Assembly: GCA_914767715.1 (NCBI GenBank)
Contig: OU612065.1
Span: forward strand, 9,362,001 to 9,426,000
Origin: Membranipora membranacea
Lineage: Eukaryota > Bryozoa > Gymnolaemata > Cheilostomatida > Membraniporidae
Direction of reading: 5' to 3'
DNA: 64,000 bases
The notes under the pieces were generated by a model that was given only the letters and a program-made list of their open reading frames with translations, did no database searches and was not told the origin of the DNA. The stretch's first letter is position 1. The number at the start of each line of letters is the position of its first letter. This document shows positions 1-13,545 of the stretch, one piece after another. A program made the translations under genes and the position numbers.

Positions 1-3000
1 AACTTTGTAGGTATGGTACCGACCCATCCCTCATCACTCCATAGAAGTATACGACTGTTGAGTGTGGCTATAGCTGTACAATCACATATCTCTACATGTG
101 TATGTAAATCCTGCATTGCTCTGTGTGGGGATAATTTTCTTAGTAATGCATCTTTCCTGAAATAAACCATATGATATCAGCAACGTAACGTCATCATCAA
201 CCTAACATCTTCGAAATGATAATTTCGCTGTTTTGGAAAGTATGAAGATTTCGGGAGTCAGGGATTTACATTCAAGTTTCATGAACCATGAATACCATTA
301 AATTCTGCATCATGCTGCAATCATTGTCCAATACTTCTTAGTAAGGTCATGGGATTCTACCCAGCTTAACTAAATGCAAGTGCAGCAAGGCTATCCTGAA
401 GAACCCAGTCAATTTTTCCTAGTATGTATTATTTTTATAACTTATGTCTTTTCTTTTTCCTCTCTCCAAGGGGGTTTTTATCTCATAATTCATTTTTATC
501 TCGATTTTAGCCTCTTTGGATAAAGAGTGTACATTAAAACAAACAAACAAAAACAAAAAACTTTCTATTATGAAGCAATCAGATAATTTCTACCACCATC
601 TCCTGAACCTCAACCTGAACCGTTGTGGAAAAAAAAGCATAAATTTGTTCGCAGCGGAATTACAAATCTAGTTCTGAACATTAAAATTTGGTCTTGCCCG
701 GTGTTAATTTATCAAGTACGGGAAATTATTTTACCTTGAAGTCTCTGAATCTCCCATATCTTGCCTTTTTATCAGTGATTCTTGAATTTTGGCAAAATCC
801 CACTGAGCTATCCGGCATGCTGGATCCGTCCTATAATAATCATGATAACAAATATATATAAAAAAAGTTTATTGAATTTAGAACCAGAGAATTTCTGATT
901 CCATCCCATTGTCGAGGTGAGGTGTTAAGGTGAGAAAACTATTCTGTGTTGGGAGTAGGAATTCCAGATTGACACAGGGCATAACTTGCTCTATCGGCGG
1001 AGTTCTCTCCCCCCCCCCCACCCCCCCCCCAATAAGCTATAACAGTGTTTTAAAATAATAACACCCGGCTAGCTTCATTCTAGAGGTAGTTGAGGTATCA
1101 CCCACCTATCTGTGCAAATCATAATTTTTTTCTGGGAGGACAATTGCCTAGAAGTGGTTATAGCCAGTTTCAGTCACAATTAGAATGCAAAATTAGCTTT
1201 GTTTATTGGTTTTTCATTTAAGCATGGTGACATGAAGGTCAGAGACTTTGATCCCTGGGTTGATCGGTCACTCATTTTTGTAGAGATGCTGTTTAATCGT
1301 TACCTGGTAGTGTATATCCATATTTTAGTGTGGTTGATGAGACAGTAGACCAGATTGAGTTCTCTAGAATAGCAGACAGCTTTGACTTGTTCTAGAGCTG
1401 AGATACAAGGCATGGGGAGTACACTGCAAAGGTGCTTCCTCTGATATGATGAAAACAGCCGCACACTGCAGTATCAACAAAATATACATGTAAATCAACT
1501 AAACATAAGAAGCCTTTTTAAAATTGAAAAGTAAACAAGCTTAAGATTAACATCGAAGTGCCACATGAGTTTGAAGACTTGCTAATAGAAAGCAATTAAT
1601 TGAACCCCACCCTCTTTTCTATACATCTATTTTATCTGAAAACACTTCTATTCTCACCAGCTGTCATCACCAACAGACAACAGCCTTGTACTCTTCTTCG
1701 GTGCTGACTGTAGACTGAGTTTATTGATGGTGGATCGGCTAAGGGCAAAGAAGTCGACGAAGTGATTGAGATTCCACATGGTTATCTGCCGTGCTGTACA
1801 TGCCCACAGGATATTCTCATGTGTTAGACCCATCCACTGCACACCATCAGATGATACTGTTATTCTGAAAACAGTCAGATTAAGAAACCATTAGATGAAA
1901 TTTATCTGTTGTATCAAGAAAAATCCCGATTTAAATAATACAGAGATTACACCGTACTTGGCCTTCTAGATAAATTTTCTGACAGTCCTGATAAGGCGTT
2001 GCCTAGTGTTCTCCTTATTGAAAGATGAACTTCACGATATTACAAGATCAAGCTAACTGAACCGTCTAAGCCCAAGGGGGTTGTTGGTTAGCCTCCTGTG
2101 GCAAAAGTGGAAGTGGATAAAGCCTAAACAGCCACTATCCCGATCTCAATTACAGTAAACTCATCCACTTTTTAGTTAGAATCAGATGTTATCAGACATC
2201 CGTTTTGTGTCTTGGTCGAAGATAGAGAGACTCAACATAATATCTAACAGGTTACAAATTTCAACTACGTGATTCTATTTGAAACAAACTAAAGGTGAAC
2301 ATGTTCAGTCTATACTACATACGTGTAGAGCACATTCAGAGTATCTAGGCAGAGAAGTTTGATGCTGCAGTCAGCTGAACAGCTCAGTACTAGTGATGAG
2401 GCGTCGGGGTGACTCATCACTTGTGTGACCGCTTTAGTGTGACAACGGAATGTATGTACCAGTCCGCCATTTACTATCCAACATTTCACTAAAATTAGAC
2501 AAGTTAGACTTTGTTACAATAAAATAAATGACCAACTTGATTTAGCTGCAATACAGATATCACTGGTACATATAACAACATTGGGGTCATGATGTGATAA
2601 CTTCACAGGTCAGGCAACAGTCCAGAAAGGACCTACATCCTTATTGTAGTATCGACATCATTATGGTGGTGGATGCGGGAACCAACAGATGTATCTAGAC
2701 ACTACGGAATCCTGTATCCAAGGGCTGATGTTAATGATGAACTCAGGAGAAATTACTGTCAGTCAAGACTTCATGCTAACCTCCAAGTGGTTACTGCCGG
2801 TAAACTGGAACTCACCAGGCAAATAGCATTGAGGATCTATGGAATGATGACCCAGACAAATTTCATCCAGAGACGTGACAATCTGTAAGGGCGCAATGGG
2901 TACCTACTACCTACACGGCCAGTCACTGCGACTACCGAACTGCTGGGCTCGTCCTGGTCAATCCTTGCCAGCACAGCGTACTTCTGTAGTGGAGAGGGGT

Positions 3001-5885
3001 ATGTTGGCAACTGACAAAACCCAATTTGTCCTTAAACAAACTTGTCCGCAAATTCAAATGAACCATGAGAAGAAATAGAAAAAGAAACCCATACTGGCTG
3101 GACGTCGCCAGGATAAAAAGGTCTAAAATAAAATTTTGACGCCAGGGTAGGCCAGGACCATTCCACTTGGCCTGGTGTGATAGGAAAGTTTGGCTGTGGG
3201 AATCTCAACACGAACGGGGAACTCCTTCTCTCAACGTGCACTGAACATCAACTCAGCATCACAAACACCTTCTTCCAGCATAAATCAGCCCACAAACACT
3301 CATGGATGCATCCGACACGCTAGCATTGGGACCTCATTGACTTTGTAATCACACGTCAACGTGATCTGCCAGACATTCTGGATACAAGGGCGATGAGAGG
3401 AGCTAACTGTAGTACTGACCACATCATGACAAGATCTACGGCAAACCTGAAGGTGAGAAGGAAAATGAGGAAGAAGAGGACGCTCCGTCCAAAACTTAAT
3501 GTGACCCGACTTAAGTCGTTACAAGTACAGCAAGATCTAGAATTGGCCCTCACCGAGCAGTTCGCCGGCCCAAATCCTGATGGTGTGGAAGCTAAATGGG
3601 GAACATTCAAGGATATTGTGTGTGATACATCCATGGAACACTTGTGGACTGTCAACAGCAACCATGAAGACTGGTTCGATGAGAATAATGCAGAGCTGCA
3701 GCAACTCATCGAAACCCGAAATCAGGCTAGGACCAGTATGCTATCCAGAAACACCCATTCTACGAAAGCCAAATATAGAACAGCTAGCAGGAAGCTCACT
3801 GCAAGATGTAGAGAATTGAAGAATGATTGGTGGATGGCTAAAGCAGCTGGACTTCAAGTTTTAGCTGATACAAACGATATGAGAGGGTTCTATCAGAGTA
3901 TGAGGGCTGTCTGGGGCCCACGTATTAGTCACCCGGACCATTTACTCGCATGCAACCAGACAACGCTGCTCACAGAAAAGGAAGTTCTTCTCAATAGATG
4001 GACAGAGCATTTCAGCAAGCTGCTAAATGAGGCTCCGGTAATAGATCAAGATGCCATTAACAACCTGAGACAAGCCCCTGTTCAAAACTAGATGGATAGA
4101 TGCCCGGAAATTGATGTGATCTCCAAGGCTATTGACATGGTTAGTGATGGTAAATCACCTGGTTCCGACGGGATTCATCCTGAAGTAATCAAGAGGGGAG
4201 GTCCAAAACTGTTATGTGCTCTTCATGAGATCATTCAAGAAGCCTGGAACACTGCTACAGTTCCTCAAGACTGGAAGGATGCCCAACATGTCACCATCTT
4301 TAAGAAGGGTGACCGACGACTATGCGGTAACTACAGAGGGATCTCCCTTCTATCCATTCCTGGAAAGGTTTTCGCAATGGTCCTACTCAACCGACTCTCG
4401 TCGTATGCTGAAGGCTTCCTACCCGAGGCACAGTGTGGGTTCCGGAGTGGAAGAGGCACAGCAGACATGATCTTCTTCTTGAAGCAACTCCAGGAGAAAA
4501 GCATTGAACAAAACATGCCATTGTATGATCTTCATCGATTCTACTAAAGCGTTTGACATCGTTGACCGGACTACCCTGTGGAAGATGCTCCTGAAGCTGG
4601 GATCTCCAGGTCACTTTACTAATCTTATCAGCGCTTTACATACCGGCATGAAAGCCTCGGTTAAACTGAATGGTGAGCTGTCAAGTCAATTTCAAGTCAA
4701 CAACGGCGTCAAACAAGGATGTGTGCTGGCTCCCACTCTCTTCTCCATATTCCTGTCAGTTGTTTTGCACCATGCCTTTAACAACAGCAACAAGGGTGTA
4801 TGGATTCAGAGCAGGCCATGGAGCAGCTTTGTTCAATGTGAACCAGTACAAGTCTACAACAAGAACTAGAAGAGTCCTGGTACGAGAATTTATGTTTGCT
4901 GATGATACTGACTTTGTTGCTCACAACAATGATGATGCACAGGATATTGTCAGCAGATTCGCCAGGTCTGCACAGGCCTTCGGTCTCAAGATAAATATTA
5001 AGAAAACGGAGATGATGTACCAACCAGCCCCCGGGAGTGACGAGGAAGGTCAGTCTCTATACATCAATAACGAACAGCTAGCCAGTGTTCATAAGTTCAA
5101 GTACCTCGGATCTATTGTCATGAACAACAATAAGATGGATGAGGAGCTCAACACAAGGATGTCAGACGCCTCAACCTCGTATGGCATGCTGAAGGAAAAG
5201 GTCTGGCACAACAAGGACCTTACGTTCAAAACAAAGTGCTCGGTATACAGAGCAGATGTCCTCTCTTCCCTTCTGTATGGCACGGAGGCTTGGCCAGTGT
5301 ACAAGCTGGTGGCACATAAACACAACACCTATATGATGAGACACCTGCGACAAATTCTTAATCTCATCTTAATCTTCATCTCAAATGCCGACATCCTTAC
5401 TCAAGCAAATCTATCTAGCATGTATGAACTCCTAATTCAGAGAGACTTGAGATGGGCTGGTCATATACACAGGATGGATGACTCCAGACTACCCAAACAA
5501 ATCCTGTACTCTCAGCTTAAAGAAGGTGTACGTGGTATTGACAGACCCAGGCTGAGGTTCAAGGACACGGTGAAGAGAAATTCAATGATAAAAAGATTCC
5601 TGTTGGTAGCAGGCAATCCCTCAGCAGAAACAGATGCCAATGGAGAGACATGGTTCACAAGAAGTCATCTTCGGATACGAAGGACAGCCAATGATGATAA
5701 TAATAATGGAAAGCTCAGTCTCCAGAATGATGATGATGTAGGTCTTGTTTACCTATTTATTATTTACATCAAGTGATAAATCTGATCAAACTAACCTGTA
5801 CTATCATTACTGGATGTGACTATGTACTGAGCTGAGGGTGAGTATACGCATCCTGTTATGGACATATCATGTGCTCTGTAATGAT

Positions 5886-5930
<45 letters not shown>

Positions 5931-8900
5931 AGTGAAAACAAGTTAAAATAATGATACTGAGGGAGTAACTTATCCTTATGTGCAGCATTGTCTGCTTAAT
6001 GAAAAGATTCATGGTAAGAGCATACCAAGGAAGCTTTGAGATAGACTATCATGTCACCATCTATAGAAAACAACACAGTACAAACATTAGCTCAGTAGAA
6101 CTGGCTAAATGAATACCTTTTGATATTGAACAGTTCATCACCATTGTTGAGGCTATATGCAAACAGATCAGTTTCTGAGCAGCAATATAGATGTGCTAAT
6201 CTGTGATCCATAGCCACTTTCTTCACCCAGCCACCTCCTACGTTTCTCAGAGTATATCTACAAATATTGGGGACAGAATTTGCTTCTAATAATGGTGTTA
6301 CTTCGGCAAAAAATAACAAGATGCATGCGGATTCTTGGTAACAACAACAATCGATGCCTTAAAAAATATTGAATGATTTGTATATTTTGCATAAAATATT
6401 GGCAAGGCACTGGCCTACAATATACATACTTATGCTGCAGCTTATAATTGGACATGGCCTTTACTTCCGTCCATCCCTTATCTTCAAGCACTTGAACAAA
6501 CTGCCATACCTGAGCAAATAAATTGAATCATGATAACCCAGTGATTTTTAAGGCAATTACCTTCTGTGTAAAGAGTCATGTTCTTTTTATAAAGGAGAGA
6601 ACAACTCCTGTATATTAATATAACCGTAATTGCATTTGGACTAATTCTCAAGACTTCTTACAGTTTCTGATTGAATCGATGGTTTTTTAATCGAGTATGT
6701 AAGGATCTCATTGAAGTTGTTCGTATGGATAACTAACATAGTCCAATGCCAGCGAAAACAGTAGAATGATGGAACAAACAGGTCATCACAACAGAAGTCA
6801 TTACATTTTAGATTGGAATGAGTGAATCAGTGTATGATATACCCATTTTATCTAACTATAGTAAGGAATGTGCATACTGAGCACTGATACATATCAATGC
6901 ATGCATGGATACAAGTATGTGGGTAATATCAGTACTGGGTTCAAATGATATGCTGAACATGAAGTGGTAAAACATGATCAATACAACATGCTACAACAAA
7001 TAAATATGGTCAGCAAGATAGAAAGATTGCCTAAAAAAGCTAGCAAGAGGGAGGTCACTAAATGGATCTGAAGTTCACTCACTATAAAATGGCGACTACA
7101 CTCCTGCAATTTGAATGAAGAGAAATGGTAATATGATTATGAGAGCTTTATGCAGCTAAATTATCAATAACTATCTATGTGGGACCAGTGCCGAAAGATA
7201 CGGAGAATGTCATACTAAATCTTGAATAACAGACAGTTCACTGGGAAGCTTATTCTGAAAATTGACTGGCTTTTATGGAAGATACTACAAGTAAAGCCAT
7301 AAATGCATATTGGAATTGATTAAAGCTTAGCAAAGCAAACTTAAGAGTGATATGGGCTAAAAGATAAAAGATAATGCACATTTGTGATGAGCAACACCAG
7401 AACAAAATGGCTCACTGTCCCAATTTGTTATGTACGGTCATCATGTCAGGATATCATTTTGCTGTAATGCGGTTATCGTTGGGTTCAGCATGACGAATAA
7501 TGAAATGATAAAGATCGTTAGTGACGTTGAACAGGTTACTCTTACCTTCCCACAGAAGTTAACTTACCTTGCTGAAAATCCTACTAAAATTACAAATATC
7601 TTCATGAGAATGGGGTGTGTAAGCAGAGGTTTTGAAAGCCGGCAGTTGTTGAGAGTAAAGTCATAATGCCACCATGCTGACACAGATCAATCTATAAGCT
7701 GTAACGCTATCGATGCTAGACTAATGTCTGTCTAGAGAGAAGTATTACACCAGCAATACAAAATAGTTAAACCCATCAGAGTCTTGCGAAGAGAATTAAC
7801 GAAATACTCTCAAGTTCATAAATTGGGAAGGAAGGTTGCAATGTTACCTTAGAACCGCCGACACCACCAGTTATAAGCTCCTCTCTTTTGGGGTTGTACA
7901 GTAGGAACATGACGTTACGTAGATTTGCTTCTACTGTGTATGTCTCCTGAAACTGGTGATTCAATATCTACATAGAGAAATGGCAAAAGAGAATTATGAA
8001 TTTCCCTAGACATAAGTTGCCATCGGTGCAGATTCTCAGTCAAATAGGTTGCATCATCAACTCCATTTTGTTTACAACATACTATCTTGCAAAACAATTT
8101 ACTTGAGCAGCCAGTCGTTTTTTATTATTTTGATGGTCAGTCAGGCGCTGGCTGTACTATTAAGTTTTACATATGTAAATGACTGATCTGCTTTGACAGT
8201 TTCAATCAATGTATATTCATGAGCAACAATGGGCAGTTTACTGGTGTGTTAGGAGTCAACCCTTGAAGTTGATACAACCGTTTCACTTACAACTCAAAAC
8301 ATATCTAATCAATCAAAAATAACAACATTTCAATGCTATTATTGGTTAGTCAGATGTTAACTGCTGTTATGGTTTAGGGTGTTATACCTTTCACTGTGAG
8401 CAAGCTCAACTAATTCCAATAATTGTAATTGGCAGCATTATTGTGAGAATTGAAATGTGATAAGGTCTCTTAAAGGTTATGAAAACTGAGTTTAATCCCC
8501 CCACGGTCTGCTTTGATAAGCTTATGGGAACGGAATAACAGCTTACATAAAATTATGGTCATAAGAAATTGGTCTTGCTTCTAAACCCATCAGATTATCT
8601 AACTTAATTAAGGCCATGAGAGAATTGAAGTGACATTCATTCTATGTCACTATATATTGCAGTAAGTTTAAAAGGCATACCTTTAGAGAGAAATCTTTGC
8701 CCAGACAGAAGTAGACATTGTGTTTTTTATCGTACACCAGGTTTGAATAGAGTCGGTACTGGTATGAGGGATAGTTCAACTGTCTAACCACTAGAGAAAA
8801 AAAGGGAAAGATTAGTTGAAGGATGAGAATTAGATCATTGTGGGATTTTAAGATTGTCTGATAATTTTTTACTAATAATATCATTGAGCCTATAAGTAAT

Positions 8901-9626
8901 GTGTATATATATATCAATATCACAACAAAATCAGGATTATAAAGAGAGATTTTCGAGTGAAAAGAAAATATGGATTTATTTAGATTATCAGGGACATACC
9001 TGGAGGGCCTGTACGACAGTCATACTTCCAGCTAGTTATACCTTTAGCATCGAGCACATGAAACTGTCTATATCTCGGATTGTGACAAACTGGAAATATA
9101 GGGTAAGGTGTTTCCTAAATTGCAAATACATCTTGTTAAATAAAAACTTGTTAGGTAACCGCCCAGATAAGCAAATCAGATTATTTTTCATCCATTTTTT
9201 TTTGGTTTGATCTGATCTTAATATAGGGGTTGATATAAAGGAGGAGCGCGAGTTCAGCAAATTAGCATCCAAATCCATCCAAATCTTACTTCCTAGTATA
9301 GCACCACTTTTGATTGGATGATTGTAGCATCCCTTGGGTATAAATCCGTATGTCAGCGAGCAGTGTCCTGAGGTAGAATTAGCGAACCCTTCGCTTGTCG
9401 ACAATCTGTCCAGAGAAGCCACAGACTCATCTCCCTCCGCTAGTTTGTTCTTAGGTGCACCTGATACAATCCTATCCCGTATCTGACTGTAGACTTCGTC
9501 ATCATCGTCATCTGAACCAGCGAAGTCTGATGATATATAGCCATCCTCGTCAGCTTCTATTAAGTCAGACCTAGCTGATTTCTTGGATGGAGCTAGATGG
9601 TCAGTAATGCTATGTGGATCAGCCAT
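1..9626 (-). CDS. WD40-repeat protein, 3' end beyond the window
   Basis: Twelve phase-compatible exons can be read on the minus strand: 9626-9290, 9089-9000, 8790-8681, 7967-7848, 6509-6430, 6257-6117, 5875-5796, 2488-2323, 1864-1658, 1465-1304, 830-735 and 156 to the left edge, about 580 codons. The start ATG opens an acidic Ser/Asp-rich tail (DFAGSDDDDDEVYSQIRD), followed by beta-propeller blades: GGVGGSKVW, then YSPSAQYIVTSSNDST leading across a splice to VKCW, then SHPDASSLVLSCSADCSIKL and TARQITMWNL. The later segment YTTRTDPACRIAQWD resembles, from memory, the region after the propeller in the WDR87/WDR97 group, so that family name is a guess; WD40 membership is firm. WD40 proteins are protein-interaction scaffolds. 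The intron 5795-2489 carries a LINE in the opposite direction. Exons upstream of the ATG were not sought. Confidence 0.8.
3133..5711 (+). mobile_element. Degenerate non-LTR retrotransposon (RTE-like LINE)
   Basis: The end of an AP-type endonuclease is readable from about 3133 (FDARVGQDHSTWPGVIGKFG, then HWDLIDFVITRQRD and STDHIM after a frameshift near 3330). A reverse transcriptase follows, with KSPGSDGIHPEVIK, NYRGISLLSI, AQCGFRSGRGTADM, NNGVKQGCVLAPTLFS and the catalytic FADD at about 4891. Frames are broken by a stop at 4089 and frameshifts near 4530 and 4860, so the copy is dead. The 3' end runs into a short ATGATAATAATAATGG tract at about 5700, the microsatellite-like tail common in RTE-type elements. 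It lies in an intron of the WD40 gene, antisense to it. The upstream endonuclease half is missing or unrecognisable, and RTE-like is my best guess at the clade. Confidence 0.85.
5890..5928. repeat. (TA)n microsatellite
   Basis: Uninterrupted TA dinucleotide run in the intron just upstream of the 5875-5796 exon of the WD40 gene. It sits directly beside the acceptor side of that exon. Confidence 0.95.
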
Positions 9627-10417
9627 ACCTGTCTGCGTCAGACATTGAGTCTACCAGAATACTGTTTTGAAGTTTGCCTGCAAAAATATTAAGGAGTTAA
9701 GCAAAACAAGACCAGTGTATGAAAATATCTATCCGTAGAAGAGAAAGAACTGAGTGATAAGATCACAATTGTATGATGCTACCATTTATTATGCAGTACC
9801 TCACATGTATTTGAGAAGGGAGACAATAAGTTCAGTTTCCTGGTCTGATATATCTTTGAACGAAGAATCAATCTACAAAGTTCAGCTAAAATACTCTGTA
9901 TCTTGAGGATGACGTAGTTCTTAACTCAACGCTTTGCAATGTTGCTTGACGATCAGGTAACATCATACAGATACATTCAGGTCGCAGCCACGATATAAAA
10001 CACTTTTGTATATAATTGAATTGAAAAGTTGATCCAAAACATTGACCTTACGAGGCACAGCACAATATTTGTATTTCCATAATTATCCTTTGAAAGGCTG
10101 CTCCAAAACGATTAGTCAAATCATAAATCCTGCAAATCCTGAAACAAGAAACCCAATGTTTAAAACACTAATCAAGTTATGTAAGGTACCAAAATACCTA
10201 TCAAAATCAAAGGTTTGCCCAAGTATTTTTGTGTGAGATGAGCTTTGTCTTAGCACTGCACCTAAGGCATCACAGCAGACTTGCGGGCCTCAGTTTCACC
10301 ACCCTTTGTGACTATCCTGACAATCCTACATGACTGCCTGCCAAATCTTCAGTATGCAGTCTTCAGTATGAGCCTGACACACAGCTCAATAATGTGGGGC
10401 ATTTGACACTGCTGCTG

Positions 10418-10707
10418 CATGATGGCCATGGGACTTACATGTCTTTACTTTGCCAATGTCCACTATCAACTACCCAAAAAACACCTGATTAGGCTGAAAT
10501 GGCTGGTTTTTTGTTAGCGTTGATTTTCTGCTTGTGCTAGAACCTTCAAACCTGAAGCAAATGAAAGAGGAAGGAGGGCTGAGTTAGTGGGAGAGAGATT
10601 TCAAGGTAGGTTGTAAAATTTTTTGTGACCTACCCTGTTTGGTGTTTGTTGGGTGGTTGATAGTGGACATTGGCAAAGTAAAGACATGTAAGTCCCAGAG
10701 GCCCATG
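10418..10707. mobile_element. MITE with about 65 bp terminal inverted repeats
   Basis: The left arm (about 10418-10486) reads GGGACTTACATGTCTTTAC and continues through TTTGCCAATGTCCACTATCA. The right arm (about 10640-10707) is its reverse complement with few differences. The roughly 150 bp between the arms has no coding potential. Related copies lie at 11656-11801 and, as a single arm, at 30461-30528. That last copy has an 8 bp target-site duplication, so I infer a hAT-type family. No duplication is visible around this copy. Confidence 0.7.
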
Positions 10708-10911
10708 ATGATGGCCTCATGCATGTGTGGCTAGCAAAGCTGAGTCGGATTAATGCTAAATTCTAGCACAATGCCATAAAAAGACAGTCAATCATAGTGT
10801 CTATGGTTTTCAAGTTAATAGCCATAGCCTTTTTTTAATCAGTACACTGCCAGCCTAATCCTGTCCCATGTGTTTATTCAATCACTCCTTGATTCAATGC
10901 TCAACTAGGAT

Positions 10912-10957
10912 ACTAGTACCAATGAACTAAAAGGAGGTTTAGTTCATTGCTAGTACT
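10912..10957. repeat. Short palindrome of the AATGAACTA family
   Basis: Arms ACTAGTACCAATGAACTAAA and TTTAGTTCATTGCTAGTACT are nearly reverse-complementary around a 6 nt loop. The same core recurs at 27285-27326. An AAGGAGTAACTCCT palindrome follows directly. Confidence 0.6.
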
Positions 10958-11655
10958 AACAAGGAGTAACTCCTCGGTCCTAACTATAGTGCATGCAGGC
11001 AGACTTGGCATGTGAGCTGATTGATTCATATATATGAATACAGTATGGGAGCATCAGGAGTATATTCACTTACTAGTACTACCAGCCAGCAGGACAGAGA
11101 TTTAAGTGGCAGCAACAGTCAAAGACAAATGATTATCCACACACACAGTAGGTAGAGTCGTATTTTGGCTGGTGAGTAAGTTACCCAAGTTAGAGTACCT
11201 TTATTTGCAGTCTAACTTTGTTGATTTTTTGAGCACCTGCTTTAATAATATTAAGTCAAGAAATCATACTACATATGGATTTATCTGGACCAATTGCTGT
11301 CATAAAGTGAGTATATGTTCTGTACACCACTCAGATTTTTTAATAGTTGATGGTTGTCAACGAAGCATGTGTATCCACTGAATATAGGAATATCATTATT
11401 GAGACGGTAATTTGGCGCCCCCATTTTATACCGGAAACAGCTGAGTCTATTACTCTAAAGTGAAAGTGAAACTCCCCTGAAAACTCTAAGCCTGGTGTGT
11501 AAAAAAAAACTAAGTTGGAGAAAAAGAAAGAGGTGAAAAAGGCAAATACATGAGCTAATATTGTTATACCTGTTGAGGTTTTGTACCAGACTTTGGTAAA
11601 ACTATAATCATACAGAGCACAACGTAAAACAACAAAACCTGGAATGTCTACCCCT

Positions 11656-11801
11656 GGGACTTCTTACCATACTACATACATGTCTTTACTTTGCCAATCC
11701 AATGTCCAGTCTCAACCAAAAACCTTAAAAAACCAACTTTTCTGGGATGTTGATATTAGACATTGGCTAAGTAAAAAGGCATGTAAGTCCCAGGGGCCCA
11801 A
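11656..11801. mobile_element. Degenerate copy of the 10418-10707 MITE family
   Basis: The left part carries ACATGTCTTTACTTTGCCAA and the right part the inverted GCATGTAAGTCCCAGGGGCC, in the same order as the longer copy but with a much shorter, diverged centre. No target-site duplication is visible. Confidence 0.55.
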
Positions 11802-12349
11802 GTGCTTACCCTATTGACTGTCACGCTGGATTGAATCAGCGAACTAGCTTTCTCACTTGAAGAAGGAGGGCACTGCTATGTCTATGCCCATCTACTCTAG
11901 GCCCTAGCCTAAGCTGTTCAGTGTCCAAAATTGTTGCAGACCTGGAAACGTTTCAATGACTTTGAGAAACAGGTTTCCCAAGTCACAGCTTGATGCTGGT
12001 GCTGGAGACTATGCCGACGAAGGTAAATGCGAAGGAAAATATTGGGAGCCCTGGACATGGGCACCTTGGACTTGGCAGCATGTAGTTTGCCAATGTCTAG
12101 TATCATTCACCAAAAACTGAGGCCAAATATGTAGGCTTACAAGCTCCAGCAGCCTACAGGTTCACCTAGAACCTTCTACTCCTTGGTATAACCAGAAGGA
12201 TTTTTAACCAGTCATTATTGGTGATTGAATGCCAAAGCCCCTCTTAACCCTACTTATCTCACAATTCGACTCCATTTCATGAAAGTCTAGTGGTAAAGTG
12301 CCCCAGTGGTCAGTATACGTTCGTATGAGACCACTTGGACTGTCAGTGA

Positions 12350-12507
12350 TGTGAGGTTAGAACATATACTGTTATACACATAAAATGCCCGCAAGAGTGA
12401 TAATCATATACAACCACACACCTTGGAGTCCTAGATATAAGAGAGCTCCAATAAGTATCGTAGTTCCCGCCGTGTGATGTCACAACCTCAGGTCACTATA
12501 CAATTCA
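12350..12507 (-). repeat. LTR, 3' copy relative to the element
   Basis: 158 bp direct repeat starting TGTGAGGTTAG and ending CAATTCA, matched at 14930-15087 with seven substitutions. A purine-rich AAAGGAAAGG (minus strand) lies about 20 bp inside the element and could belong to the polypurine tract. Confidence 0.9.
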
Positions 12508-13545
12508 AGAGCAGACAAGTCTCACATGCCTTTCCTTTGGTGGTCGATTACTTTCGCTTTACAGTCCGTCGTCAACTCCTTTTTAATTCACAAATTCACA
12601 ATTCACGGTAAGGGCAACTTCAATTAACTCTGCATAACATAAATATAGCCTCTTATGCTTTCCCTTTTCCTTGGAATCAGGGACATTCCATAAACGCTAT
12701 GGTACAATAAACAATCCTCCTTAATTTCGAGAGGCCACTCTCTAATTCACCTTTCAATTTCACAATCGCTGTATTATCAATTCCTATAATATGGTAAATA
12801 ATGTATCGATATACATGTAGGCATGTTTAAGTGACTCAGGGGCTACCATAATTAACTGGTGAAAGCTTAAATAACAATACAATACCTAAGATCAAATTCT
12901 CTCAAATGTTTCAAATGAGCGCCATTACTCATCACAATTCCTCTCATTGTTAGAGAATGGAGAAAGCTTGCATAAATACCATGCTATCAGTGCTTTCTAT
13001 TTTCAAACTCGCTGGGATAAGCAAGGGTCAAAATACAAGACCAAACGGCCAACAAAATCATGGCAGTATGATTTTTAACAAATGTAACGAATTCAGAAAA
13101 TTTCTGTTTATATCAATCAGTTCTTTTGATGGTTTCGGGATGAGCGTGGACACTCTCTGGAAATATGGCCTTTACCTTTGCACTCATAACAGACTATGTC
13201 TGGACAGTCTAAATATGTGTGCGAGTAACTTCCACATTCAAAACAACGTCGAGAATTGGTGTCACGACTGTCTGGCTGGCGTCTGTCAGAATTGGAATAG
13301 GCAACTTTCTGTTTAATGGGATCTGGGACTTGGGAATTTGGCTGTTCCAACTTCTGGTCTGTCTCGGCAGCTGTACCGCGCCAGGACAATATCCGGCACA
13401 GAGAATCCCAATCAAGGTCATCTTTTGCCATTAATTCACGCCTTAAAGTCGAATCCTGTAGGCCATTAACTGCAATAACTTGCGCTAGGGTTCTCCTAAT
13501 TCTCTCTAATTCCTTATTCGCACAAGTTTTGTTTTCAGGGCTTAA

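Larger units (their letters stand above)
9627..12349. other. Intergenic stretch with MITE-like repeats, no gene seen
   Basis: Between the WD40 gene start and the LTR element I see no splice-bounded or conserved coding sequence. Short open frames at 10042, 11172 and 11918 have no recognisable content. What stands out are inverted-repeat elements at 10418-10707 and 11656-11801 and a small hairpin at 10912-10957, listed separately. The promoter of the WD40 gene must lie in the right part of this stretch's left end, but no clear core element is visible. Confidence 0.5.
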
